64,000 nt of DNA from RPQJ01 sp963748985 (GTDB lineage: Bacteria; Pseudomonadota; Gammaproteobacteria; Steroidobacterales; Steroidobacteraceae): NCBI GenBank assembly GCA_963748985.1, contig CAVVKQ010000005.1:179288-243287 (forward strand), in the 5' to 3' direction. A model generated the notes under the pieces. It made no database searches. It was given only the letters and a program-made list of their open reading frames with translations, and was not told the origin of the DNA. The number at the start of each line of letters is the position of its first letter. The stretch's first letter is position 1. Shown here piece by piece: positions 8,242-15,289 of the stretch. A program made the position numbers and the translations under genes.

Positions 8242-8337
8242 CCAATCAGTCACTGCGGAAATCCCAGCCGAGAGGGTGCGCCACGGGCTTTCGCCTGGCC
8301 TGGCGGTTTTCTCGCCGGAAAACGGAGATTAAGGAGG

Positions 8338-8412
8338 TGGTGGGCGGTACTGGGATTGAACCAGTGACCCCTGCCGTGTGAAAGCAGTGCTCTACCGCTG
8401 AGCTAACCGCCC
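8338..8412 (-). tRNA. tRNA-Val (CAC)
   Basis: 75 nt with encoded CCA. Acceptor GGGCGGT pairs with ACCGCCC; the anticodon loop TTCACAC gives CAC, reading GTG; T-arm GGTTCAATCC. It stands alone between vapBC and manB. A tRNA next to a toxin-antitoxin module and a variable polysaccharide locus is a common integration neighbourhood, but I see no att repeat. Confidence 0.96.
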
Positions 8413-8468
8413 GATAGAAGGCCGCGTAGTTTAGGGGGCCGGGTCGGGAGGGTCAAATCCGGCCCTCT

Positions 8469-9833
8469 TCAGCCCGGCTCGCCGCCCACCAGTGCGAGCA
8501 ACTCCGCCGTCTTGTCGCGCATCAGCGCTTCGTTGCCGCGGCTTTCGACGTTGAGGCGAATCAGCGGCTCGGTGTTCGAAGACCGCAGGTTGAAGCGCCA
8601 CTGGTCGAATTCGACGCTGACGCCGTCGGTGTGGTCGAGGGCCTTCGCCATCGGGGCATACTTCTCGAGCACCTCGGCGATGGTCTTTTTCGCATCGGGG
8701 ACCCGGCGATTGATCTCACCGCTCGCCGGGAACATCCGGATGCGCTCACCGACCAGTTCGGATAGCGGCTTGCCGCTGAGGCACATCAGCTGCGTGACGA
8801 GCAGCCACGGAATCATGCCGCTGTCGCAGTACGCGAAATCGCGGAAGTAATGGTGCGCGCTCATCTCGCCGCCATACACGCCGTCCACGTCGCGCATCGT
8901 CGCCTTGATGAATGCGTGGCCCGACTTCGACTGCACGGCCTCGCCTCCCATGCGCTGCACGATGTCGAGCGTGTTCCAGGTGAGGCGCGGGTCATGCACG
9001 ATCCGGCCGCCAGGGTTGCGCTGCAGGAACGCAGCCGCCAGCAACCCGACGATGTAATAGCCCTCGATGAACCCGCCCTTCTCGTCGAAGAGAAAGCAGC
9101 GATCGTAGTCGCCGTCCCAGGAGATGGCGCAATCTGCGCCGTGCTTGCGCAGCGCCTCGACCGGTGCCGCGTGGTTAGCGACGAGCATCGGGTTCGGCAC
9201 GCCGTTGGGAAAGGTGCCGTCCGGCTCGTGGTGCACCTTGATGAACTTGAACGGCAGGTACTGCTCGAGCTTGTCGATGATCAGGCCGGCGCCACCGTTG
9301 CCTGCGTGCACCACGACCTTCAAGGGCTTGAGCTTCGAGCGATCGACGTACGTGAGCAGGTGCGCGATGTACTCGGGCATGATGTCGACGGCAAAGCGCT
9401 CGCCCACACGCGATGGCTTGGTGAATACCCCCTGCTCGGCAATGCGCCGGATATCCTGCAGGCCATTGTCGCCGCTGATGGGACGCGAGCCCTCGCGGAC
9501 GAATTTCATGCCGTTGTAGTCCGGCGGATTGTGGCTCGCCGTGACCATGATGCCGCCGTCCATCTCGCGCGCGAAGGTGGCGAAGTAGACGACTTCGGTG
9601 CCGCAGAGGCCGATGTCGTAGACGTCGACGCCGGAGTCCAGCAGGCCCTGCTCCAGCGCCTTGCCGAGCAACTCACTCGAGAGCCGGATGTCGCGACCAA
9701 CGATCACGCGCTTCGGCTTCACGAACTCCGCATACGCGCGGCCGACACGATACGCCACGTCCTCGTTCAGTTCGTTCGGGATGCGACCGCGCAGGTCGTA
9801 GGCCTTGAAGCCCTCGATCGTGATCGGATTCAT
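8469..9833 (-). CDS. manB: Phosphomannomutase / phosphoglucomutase
   Basis: 454 residues of the alpha-D-phosphohexomutase family. It converts mannose-6-P to mannose-1-P (AlgC-type enzymes also act on glucose phosphates), feeding GDP-mannose synthesis. Visible motifs: catalytic phosphoserine loop TASHNPPDYNG (~100), metal-binding loop DGDYDRC (~244), sugar-binding GGEMSAHH (~325) and phosphate-binding RSSNTEP near the C-terminus. It overlaps the manC stop by 4 bp (ATGA), showing translational coupling. Confidence 0.93.
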   Translation of the reverse strand: MNPITIEGFKAYDLRGRIPNELNEDVAYRVGRAYAEFVKPKRVIVGRDIRLSSELLGKALEQGLLDSGVDVYDIGLCGTEVVYFATFAREMDGGIMVTASHNPPDYNGMKFVREGSRPISGDNGLQDIRRIAEQGVFTKPSRVGERFAVDIMPEYIAHLLTYVDRSKLKPLKVVVHAGNGGAGLIIDKLEQYLPFKFIKVHHEPDGTFPNGVPNPMLVANHAAPVEALRKHGADCAISWDGDYDRCFLFDEKGGFIEGYYIVGLLAAAFLQRNPGGRIVHDPRLTWNTLDIVQRMGGEAVQSKSGHAFIKATMRDVDGVYGGEMSAHHYFRDFAYCDSGMIPWLLVTQLMCLSGKPLSELVGERIRMFPASGEINRRVPDAKKTIAEVLEKYAPMAKALDHTDGVSVEFDQWRFNLRSSNTEPLIRLNVESRGNEALMRDKTAELLALVGGEPG

Positions 9834-11273
9834 TTCGTCGTCCCTTCGCGACCATAGGCGTCCTCGAAGCGGACGATATCGTCCTCGCCGAGGTAACTGC
9901 CGGACTGCACTTCGATGATGTGAAGCACGACTTTACCCGGGTTCGCGATCCGGTGCTTCGTGCCGACGGGAATGTAGGTGGATTCGTTCTCGCCGAGCAG
10001 GAAAGTCTCCTCGCCACGGGTGATCTGCGCCGTTCCCGACACGACGATCCAGTGCTCGGCACGGTGGTGATGCAACTGCAGCGACATGGTCGCACCCGGC
10101 TTCACGACCAGGCGCTTCACCTGGAAGCGATCGCCGTGGTCGATGCTGTCGTAACTTCCCCACGGGCGGAACACCTCGCGGTGCAGCGCCGACTCGCCGC
10201 GGCCCTGCGCCTTGAGGTGGGTCACCAGTGCCTTGACGTCCTGCACGCGGTCGCGCGGCGCCACCAGCACGGCATCCTTGGTCTCGACGACGACGTGATC
10301 CGTGAGGCCCACAGCTCCGATCAGGCGGCTCGTCGAATGCAGGTAGCAACCGCTGGAATCCTCGACCAGCACGTCACCTGTCACGACATTGCCCTGTGTC
10401 GTCGCGCGGGAGGGCGTCCTGCAGGGCCGACCAGGAACCCACATCGCTCCAGCCGGCATCGAGCGGCACGACCATTGCCGAATCCGTCTTTTCCATCACC
10501 GCATAGTCGATGGAGTCGCTGGGGCAGGCGCCGAACTCCGCCGCGGGCAGGCGCGTGAAATCGAGATCGCGTGTCGCGGCCGCGACCGCGTCTTCGCAGG
10601 CCGACAGCATCGCAGGCGCGTAGCGCTTCAGTTCCGCGAGATACCCCCGGGCGCGGAACATGAACATGCCGCTGTTCCAGTAGTACTCACCCGATTCGAC
10701 GTAGGTCTTCGCCGTCGCAGCATCGGGCTTTTCGACGAACTGCTGGACCTGGTACGCCGGGCCGTCGCCACTGGCGCGGCGAATGTAACCGTAGCCCGTT
10801 TCCGCCCGATCCGGCACGACGCCGAACGTGACCAGTTTGCCCTCCGCCGCCGCCACACTGCCCGCCACCACTGCCGACTGGAACGCCGTCACGTCACGGA
10901 TGACGTGATCAGCGGGCAGCACGAGCAGGATGGGATCGGCATCGTTGCCGCTTTTGCTCTTGCGCGCTCGATCCAGTGCGACGAGGGCGGCCACGGCGAC
11001 GGCCGGCGCCGTATTGCGGCCGACGGGCTCCAGGATGATTGCCTGTGGATTCGTGCCGCACTCACGCATCTGTTCCGCCACCATGAAGCGATGGCTTTCG
11101 TTGCAAACGACGATCGGTGCCGCGAGGTCAGGCAGTCCGCTCACTCGCGCGGCCGTTTCCTGCAGCATCGTGCGCTTGCCGATGAGCGGCAGCAGTTGCT
11201 TGGGATACATCTCGCGTGACAGGGGCCAGAGGCGCGTGCCAGAGCCACCCGACAGGATCAGCGGAATGAGCAT
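9830..11273 (-). CDS. manC: Mannose-1-phosphate guanylyltransferase / mannose-6-phosphate isomerase (frameshifted)
   Basis: Bifunctional ManC/AlgA-type enzyme that makes GDP-mannose and may interconvert fructose-6-P and mannose-6-P. The N-terminal nucleotidyltransferase (SGGSGTRLWPLSREMYPKQ, GVVPDRAETGYGYI, FVEKPD) runs from 11273 to about 10400. The rest, with a cupin isomerase domain (RPWGSYDSID, LHHHRAEHWIVVSGTA), continues in a different frame. The switch lies within 10391-10410, between DALPRD and GNVVTGDV, and needs one base inserted or removed. Both halves are otherwise intact, so a sequencing error or very recent mutation is likely. A heptamer array begins 5 bp upstream of the ATG and occupies the normal ribosome-binding site. 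Confidence 0.9.
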
Positions 11274-11277
11274 GGGA

Positions 11278-11326
11278 AGTGATTAGTGAGTAGTGAGTAG
11301 TGAGTAGTGAGTAGTGAGCAGTGAGC
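11278..11326 (+). repeat. Heptamer array, left end of cassette A (7 units)
   Basis: Seven contiguous 7-bp units with consensus AGTGAGT; variation is confined to positions 6-7 of the unit. It starts 5 bp from the manC ATG, replacing the leader that should hold its ribosome-binding site. Confidence 0.95.
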
Positions 11327-11433
11327 CGTGACGGCGGCTCTCACGTGCCTTTGCAGGAACGCTGCCAGTCTCATTGTCGGGCCGAACCAGTGACAAGCCA
11401 ATGAATAATGACATTTTTTCGATGATTTCTGCG

Positions 11434-11447
11434 GGTGTGATCACACC
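11434..11447. promoter_or_regulatory. 14-bp perfect palindrome upstream of the S23-type gene
   Basis: GGTGTGATCACACC is fully self-complementary and lies 64 bp upstream of ATG 11512. It resembles half of a CRP site but lacks the 6-bp spacer, so CRP binding is not supported. A binding site for another dimeric regulator is possible. The rest of 11327-11511 holds nothing I recognise. Confidence 0.3.
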
Positions 11448-11511
11448 AAACCGGAGATAAGCTCAGATCGCGTAGAAATTCAAGGTCGGAGCCGGCGCCC
11501 GAACGCACAGC

Positions 11512-11880
11512 ATGAATCACAGGGATCTCGCGTTATGGCAAAAATCGATGGCCCTTGCGGTAAGTGTCCACGCACTGTCGAAGCAAATGCCCAGAGAAGA
11601 AATGTTTGGTCTGATTTCGCAGATGCGTCGCGCAGCCGTTTCTGTGCCATCGAATACCGCCGAGGGGGCCGCTCGGCATACAACCAGGGAATTCCTGGCT
11701 TTCCTCTACATCGCGCGAGGATCCCTTGCTGAGCTTGAAACCCAGCTGCGGCTGACACGCGCGATTGGGTACCTGCCAGACGACCTCGTTTCACCAGCGT
11801 TGGCGAGCACCGATGAGGTGGGACGCCTGTTGACGTCGGTGATTGCCGGCCTGAAGCGCCGCCTCGCCCGTTCGAAGTGA
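11512..11880 (+). CDS. Four-helix-bundle protein, 23S rRNA intervening-sequence (S23) type
   Basis: 122 residues with the family pattern: LALWQKSM in helix 1, REEMFGLISQMRRAAVSVPSN then AEGAAR, a REFLAFLYIARGSLAELETQL helix, and a basic C-terminus (GLKRRLARSK). Such proteins are encoded in 23S rRNA intervening sequences and are relatives of Avd, the accessory protein of diversity-generating retroelements; they form basic oligomeric bundles thought to bind nucleic acid. It is the only gene in cassette A and lies opposite in strand to its neighbours. No ribosomal RNA is nearby, so an rRNA-insert origin does not explain it. A clear relative lies at 54883-55273. Confidence 0.88.
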   Translation: MNHRDLALWQKSMALAVSVHALSKQMPREEMFGLISQMRRAAVSVPSNTAEGAARHTTREFLAFLYIARGSLAELETQLRLTRAIGYLPDDLVSPALASTDEVGRLLTSVIAGLKRRLARSK

Positions 11881-11896
11881 CCAGTTCTCAGGATCG

Positions 11897-11931
11897 ACTC
11901 ACTAATCACTACTCACTAATCACTACTCACT
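11897..11931 (-). repeat. Heptamer array, right end of cassette A (5 units)
   Basis: Five contiguous 7-bp units, AGTGAGT alternating with AGTGATT when read on the minus strand. It ends 2 bp from the TAG stop of the downstream ugd copy. The inner flank GGATCGACT also occurs at the inner flank of the array at 60522, although that one uses a different heptamer. Confidence 0.95.
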
Positions 11932-11933
11932 TC

Positions 11934-12816
11934 CTACGAATTCCGGCCGATGCCGAAGTACTGCAATCCGAATGACTTGACGAGGGCCGGGTCATAGATG
12001 TTGCGACCATCGAAGATGACCGGGTTCGACAGCTTGCCGAGGATCGTGTCGAAATCCGGGCTGCGGAATTCCTGCCACTCCGTGATGATCGCCAGTGCAT
12101 CAGCGCCGTCGAGCGCCGCTTCGGCATCGGCAACGAGCTTGAGGTCGTCCCGCTGGCCATAGATGCGCGCGACCTCGCCCATGGCGACCGGATCGTACGC
12201 GCGGACGTTCGCCCCGGCGGCCCAGAGTGCTTCCATCAGCTCGCGAGCAGGCGCCTCACGCATGTCGTCGGTATTCGGCTTGAACGCCAGGCCCCAGACT
12301 GCGACGGTCTTGCCCTTGAGCTTGCCGCCGAAGTACTCGTGAATCTTGCGGTAAACGACCTGCTTCTGGTTCTTGTTGACGGCTTCGACCGCACGCAACA
12401 GCTGTGCGTCGAAATTGTGCTCGCCGGCACTGTGGACCAGCGCCTTGACGTCCTTGGGGAAGCACGAACCGCCGTAGCCGGCGCCCGGGTAGATGAAGCT
12501 GTAACCGATGCGCGGATCCGAGCCGATGCCGACACGGACCTTTTCGATGTCGGCGCCCATGCGCTCGGCCAGGTTGGCGATCTCGTTCATGAAGCTGATC
12601 TTCGTGGCCAGCATCGCGTTGGCCGCATACTTCGTGAGTTCGGCCGATCGCACGTCCATCACGATCATGCGGTCGCGGCTGCGCGTGAATGGGTCGTACA
12701 GTGTCTTCAGCAGTTCGGCGGTGCGCGGGTTGTCGGTGCCGACGACCACGCGGTCGGGCTTCATGAAGTCGTTGATTGCAGCGCCTTCCTTGAGGAACTC
12801 GGGTTCGAGACCACGT
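11934..12816 (-). pseudogene. Truncated duplicate of UDP-glucose 6-dehydrogenase
   Basis: This repeats the C-terminal two thirds of the intact ugd at 13113-14438, including the catalytic GGSCFPKD motif, and stops abruptly at 12816 where sequence turns A-rich. Differences from the full copy: at least two substitutions near the 3' end and one missing G near 12801 (GGG against GGGG), which breaks the frame. It has no start and cannot encode a working enzyme. A real partial duplication is possible, but with the low-complexity junction a misassembly joining two variants of one locus is more likely. Confidence 0.8.
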
Positions 12817-12832
12817 GATTAAACTTGACGTT

Positions 12833-13074
12833 GAAAAAAAAAAAAAAAAAAAAAAATAATAATATTAACAAAATAATAATTATAAATTTTAAATTAGAAA
12901 AGAAAAAAATTATAATTAACGATAAAAAAAAATTAAAAAAAAAAAAAAATTAAATATAAAAAAAAAAAAAATAGGTAAAAAATAACCCGGTCAGATATAT
13001 AAAAAAAAAAAAAAATAAAAAAAAAAAAAAAAAAAAATAAAAAAAAAAAAGGAAAAAAATTAAAAAAAAAAAGA
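12833..13074. repeat. A-rich low-complexity stretch at the ugd duplication junction
   Basis: About 242 bp composed almost entirely of A with scattered T and long A runs; the only GC-containing island is around 12985-13000. It is wholly unlike the GC-rich surroundings and separates the truncated and complete ugd copies. It codes for nothing. It looks like corrupted read sequence rather than biological DNA. Confidence 0.85.
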
Positions 13075-13110
13075 AATCACTAATCACTACTCACTAACTC
13101 ACTAATCACT
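13075..13110 (-). repeat. Second copy of the AGTGAGT array next to intact ugd
   Basis: Five units of the same family as 11897-11931 (AGTGATT, AGTGAGTT with one extra base, AGTGAGT, AGTGATT, AGTGATT on the minus strand), ending 2 bp from the ugd stop. Unit order and count differ from the 11897 copy, so the two flanks are variant alleles of one junction. Confidence 0.85.
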
Positions 13111-13112
13111 TC

Positions 13113-14438
13113 CTACGAATTCCGGCCGATGCCGAAATACTGCAATCCGAATGACTTGACGAGGGCCGGGTCGTAGATGTTGCGACCATCGAAGATGACC
13201 GGGTTCGACAGCTTGCCGAGGATCGTGTCGAAATCCGGGCTGCGGAATTCCTGCCACTCCGTGATGATCGCCAGTGCATCAGCGCCGTCGAGCGCCGCTT
13301 CGGCATCGGCAACGAGCTTGAGGTCGTCCCGCTGGCCATAGATGCGCGCGACCTCGCCCATGGCGACCGGATCGTACGCGCGGACGTTCGCCCCGGCGGC
13401 CCAGAGTGCTTCCATCAGCTCGCGAGCAGGCGCCTCACGCATGTCGTCGGTATTCGGCTTGAACGCCAGGCCCCAGACTGCGACGGTCTTGCCCTTGAGC
13501 TTGCCGCCGAAGTACTCGTGAATCTTGCGGTAAACGACCTGCTTCTGGTTCTTGTTGACGGCTTCGACCGCACGCAACAGCTGTGCGTCGAAATTGTGCT
13601 CGCCGGCACTGTGGACCAGCGCCTTGACGTCCTTGGGGAAGCACGAACCGCCGTAGCCGGCGCCCGGGTAGATGAAGCTGTAACCGATGCGCGGATCCGA
13701 GCCGATGCCGACACGGACCTTTTCGATGTCGGCGCCCATGCGCTCGGCCAGGTTGGCGATCTCGTTCATGAAGCTGATCTTCGTGGCCAGCATCGCGTTG
13801 GCCGCATACTTCGTGAGTTCGGCCGATCGCACGTCCATCACGATCATGCGGTCGCGGCTGCGCGTGAATGGGTCGTACAGTGTCTTCAGCAGTTCGGCGG
13901 TGCGCGGGTTGTCGGTGCCGACGACCACGCGGTCGGGCTTCATGAAGTCGTTGATTGCAGCGCCTTCCTTGAGGAACTCGGGGTTCGAGACCACGTCGAA
14001 TTCAAACCTTGCACCGCGTTCGCCCAACGCCTGCTCGATGCGCTCCTTGACCTTGTCCGCCGTGCCGACTGGCACCGTCGACTTGTCGACGACGATGCGG
14101 TACTCGGTCATGTGACGGCCGATCGTTTCCGCGACGGCCAGAACGTGCGAAAGGTCGGCCGAGCCGTCTTCTTCGGGCGGTGTGCCAACGGCGATGAACT
14201 GGAACAAGCCGTGGCGGATGCCCTCTTCGGCGTCGGTCGTGAACTTCAGCCGACCCTTGTCGAAGTTGCGCTTGACCATGACGTCGAGACCCGGCTCGTG
14301 GATGGGAATCTCGCCCGCCTGCAGTCGGGCCACCTTGCCGGCATCGATATCGACGCAGACAACGTGGTTGCCGGCCTCAGCAAAGCAGGCGCCCGTGACC
14401 AGGCCGACGTAACCCGAACCGAAAACTGTAACTTTCAC
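13113..14438 (-). CDS. ugd: UDP-glucose 6-dehydrogenase
   Basis: 441 residues from GTG 14438, chosen because the NAD-binding motif VTVFGSGYVGLVTGACFA follows at once and AAGGG lies upstream; longer readings to 14588 add an unrelated leader. It oxidises UDP-glucose to UDP-glucuronate with two NAD+. The catalytic Cys is in YGGSCFPKDVKAL; a central dimerisation domain and C-terminal UDP-binding domain (GLAFKPNTDDMREAPA) follow. UDP-GlcA would feed the epimerase at 44150-45193. Minus strand, with an AT-rich promoter region just upstream. Confidence 0.95.
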   Translation of the reverse strand: MKVTVFGSGYVGLVTGACFAEAGNHVVCVDIDAGKVARLQAGEIPIHEPGLDVMVKRNFDKGRLKFTTDAEEGIRHGLFQFIAVGTPPEEDGSADLSHVLAVAETIGRHMTEYRIVVDKSTVPVGTADKVKERIEQALGERGARFEFDVVSNPEFLKEGAAINDFMKPDRVVVGTDNPRTAELLKTLYDPFTRSRDRMIVMDVRSAELTKYAANAMLATKISFMNEIANLAERMGADIEKVRVGIGSDPRIGYSFIYPGAGYGGSCFPKDVKALVHSAGEHNFDAQLLRAVEAVNKNQKQVVYRKIHEYFGGKLKGKTVAVWGLAFKPNTDDMREAPARELMEALWAAGANVRAYDPVAMGEVARIYGQRDDLKLVADAEAALDGADALAIITEWQEFRSPDFDTILGKLSNPVIFDGRNIYDPALVKSFGLQYFGIGRNS

Positions 14439-14461
14439 GCGTAAACCCTTGAGTTTGCTAT

Positions 14462-14490
14462 ATTTTATAGCGACATGAGCCGCTTGATAA
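14462..14490 (-). promoter_or_regulatory. Candidate sigma70 promoter of ugd
   Basis: On the minus strand TTATCA and TAAAAT are separated by 17 bp, the -10 embedded in the inverted repeat GCTATA-TTT-TATAGC. Transcription would start ~15-18 bp before GTG 14438. The hexamers are imperfect; the AT-rich patch in GC-rich DNA is the main support. Confidence 0.35.
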
Positions 14491-14603
14491 CACGCAATTC
14501 TAGCAGACGGCCCCGTCCGGACGTTGGCCCGACCGTGAGGGGGATCGCAATTTTGCCGAGTAGCAAAGCGTAATGGCGCTTGCGACACGCCGGACGACCA
14601 TTA

Positions 14604-14631
14604 AACTAACCTTAGTTCACTGCACGTGCAG
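14604..14631. promoter_or_regulatory. Candidate operator of the Phd/VapC-type module
   Basis: Two adjacent palindromes end 9 bp before the antitoxin ATG: AACTAA-CC-TTAGTT (14604-14617) and CTGCACGTGCAG (14620-14631). Antitoxins of this class usually repress their own operon through paired palindromes here. The rest of 14491-14603 holds nothing else I recognise. Confidence 0.55.
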
Positions 14632-14639
14632 GTCCGGAT

Positions 14640-14888
14640 ATGGCTACCCCCACCGTCATCAATATTCACCAGGCAAAGACGCACCTGTCACGGATCGTTG
14701 AGGAGGTCGCGGCCGGGGGCAACGAGGTCATCATCGCCAAGGCGGGACGACCCGTGGCGAAGCTCGTGCCGCTGGCGCCGGTGGTGCAGAAAAAGCACCT
14801 TGGGTTGCTGCGAGGCACGTTCGCCATTCCGGACGACTTCGATGCCCCACTCCCCGAGGGGCTGCTCGAAACGTTCGAGGCCAGGTAA
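14640..14888 (+). CDS. Phd/YefM-type antitoxin
   Basis: 82 residues with the Phd/YefM N-terminal fold signature (INIHQAKTHLSRIVEEVAAGGNEVIIAKAGRPVAKLVPL) and a C-terminal toxin-binding tail (FDAPLPEGLLETFEAR). It would bind the operator palindromes just upstream and neutralise the PIN toxin whose GTG start directly abuts its stop. Plus strand, opposite to the polysaccharide genes on both sides. Confidence 0.9.
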   Translation: MATPTVINIHQAKTHLSRIVEEVAAGGNEVIIAKAGRPVAKLVPLAPVVQKKHLGLLRGTFAIPDDFDAPLPEGLLETFEAR

Positions 14889-15263
14889 GTGCGTGTGGTC
14901 ATTGATACGCACGTGCTCCTATGGGCATTGCTCGATCCGCAGCGGCTTTCGCCACGCGAGCGCGAACTGATCGACGACAATGAGGTCCTGGTCAGCGCCG
15001 CGTCGATCTGGGAGATCGGCATCAAGCATGCGATTGGACGGATCGACTGCGATCCACGCCAGATCCTGGAAACGGTTGAACCCGCGGGGTTCGAAAATCT
15101 CGGGATCTCTGGCCTGCACGCGGTCCTCGCAGCTTCCCTGCCCCGCCTGCATGGCGATCCGTTCGACCGCATGCTGATCGCACAGGCCCAGGCTGAATCG
15201 GCCCTGCTGCTCACCCGCGACGATACGCTGACAGCGTATGGCGGCTTCGTGACCTTGGGGTGA
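14889..15263 (+). CDS. PIN-domain toxin (VapC-like)
   Basis: 124 residues, predicted Mg2+-dependent RNase. PIN acidic residues appear in VIDTHVLLWAL, SIWEIGIK, DPFDRMLIAQA and TRDDTL. GTG 14889 begins at the base after the antitoxin TAA, so the genes are translationally coupled. It belongs to the group paired with Phd-type antitoxins (HGDPFDRMLIAQA is typical), distinct from the AbrB-paired VapC at 7585-7980. Confidence 0.9.
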   Translation: MRVVIDTHVLLWALLDPQRLSPRERELIDDNEVLVSAASIWEIGIKHAIGRIDCDPRQILETVEPAGFENLGISGLHAVLAASLPRLHGDPFDRMLIAQAQAESALLLTRDDTLTAYGGFVTLG

Positions 15264-15289
15264 TGAGGCAGGTTGCGCCTGCTTTCCGC

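Larger units (their letters stand above)
11278..11931. mobile_element. Cassette A: inverted AGTGAGT arrays enclosing an S23-type gene
   Basis: 654-bp insert filling the gap between ugd and manC. Left boundary: seven tandem 7-bp units on the plus strand (11278-11326; AGTGATT, four AGTGAGT, two AGTGAGC). Right boundary: five units on the minus strand (11897-11931; AGTGAGT and AGTGATT alternating). The arrays face inward as long imperfect terminal inverted repeats. The only gene inside is the four-helix-bundle ORF at 11512-11880. No transposase or integrase is seen. The organisation repeats at 54761-55299 with a different heptamer, so mobility is inferred from recurrence. Confidence 0.65.

Noticed and set aside
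8338..8412. tRNA-Val as an integration attachment site
   Set aside because: No second copy of the tRNA 3' end and no integrase gene was found in the window.
11437..11444. TGTGATCACA as a CRP site
   Set aside because: CRP sites have TGTGA and TCACA separated by six bases; here they are directly joined.
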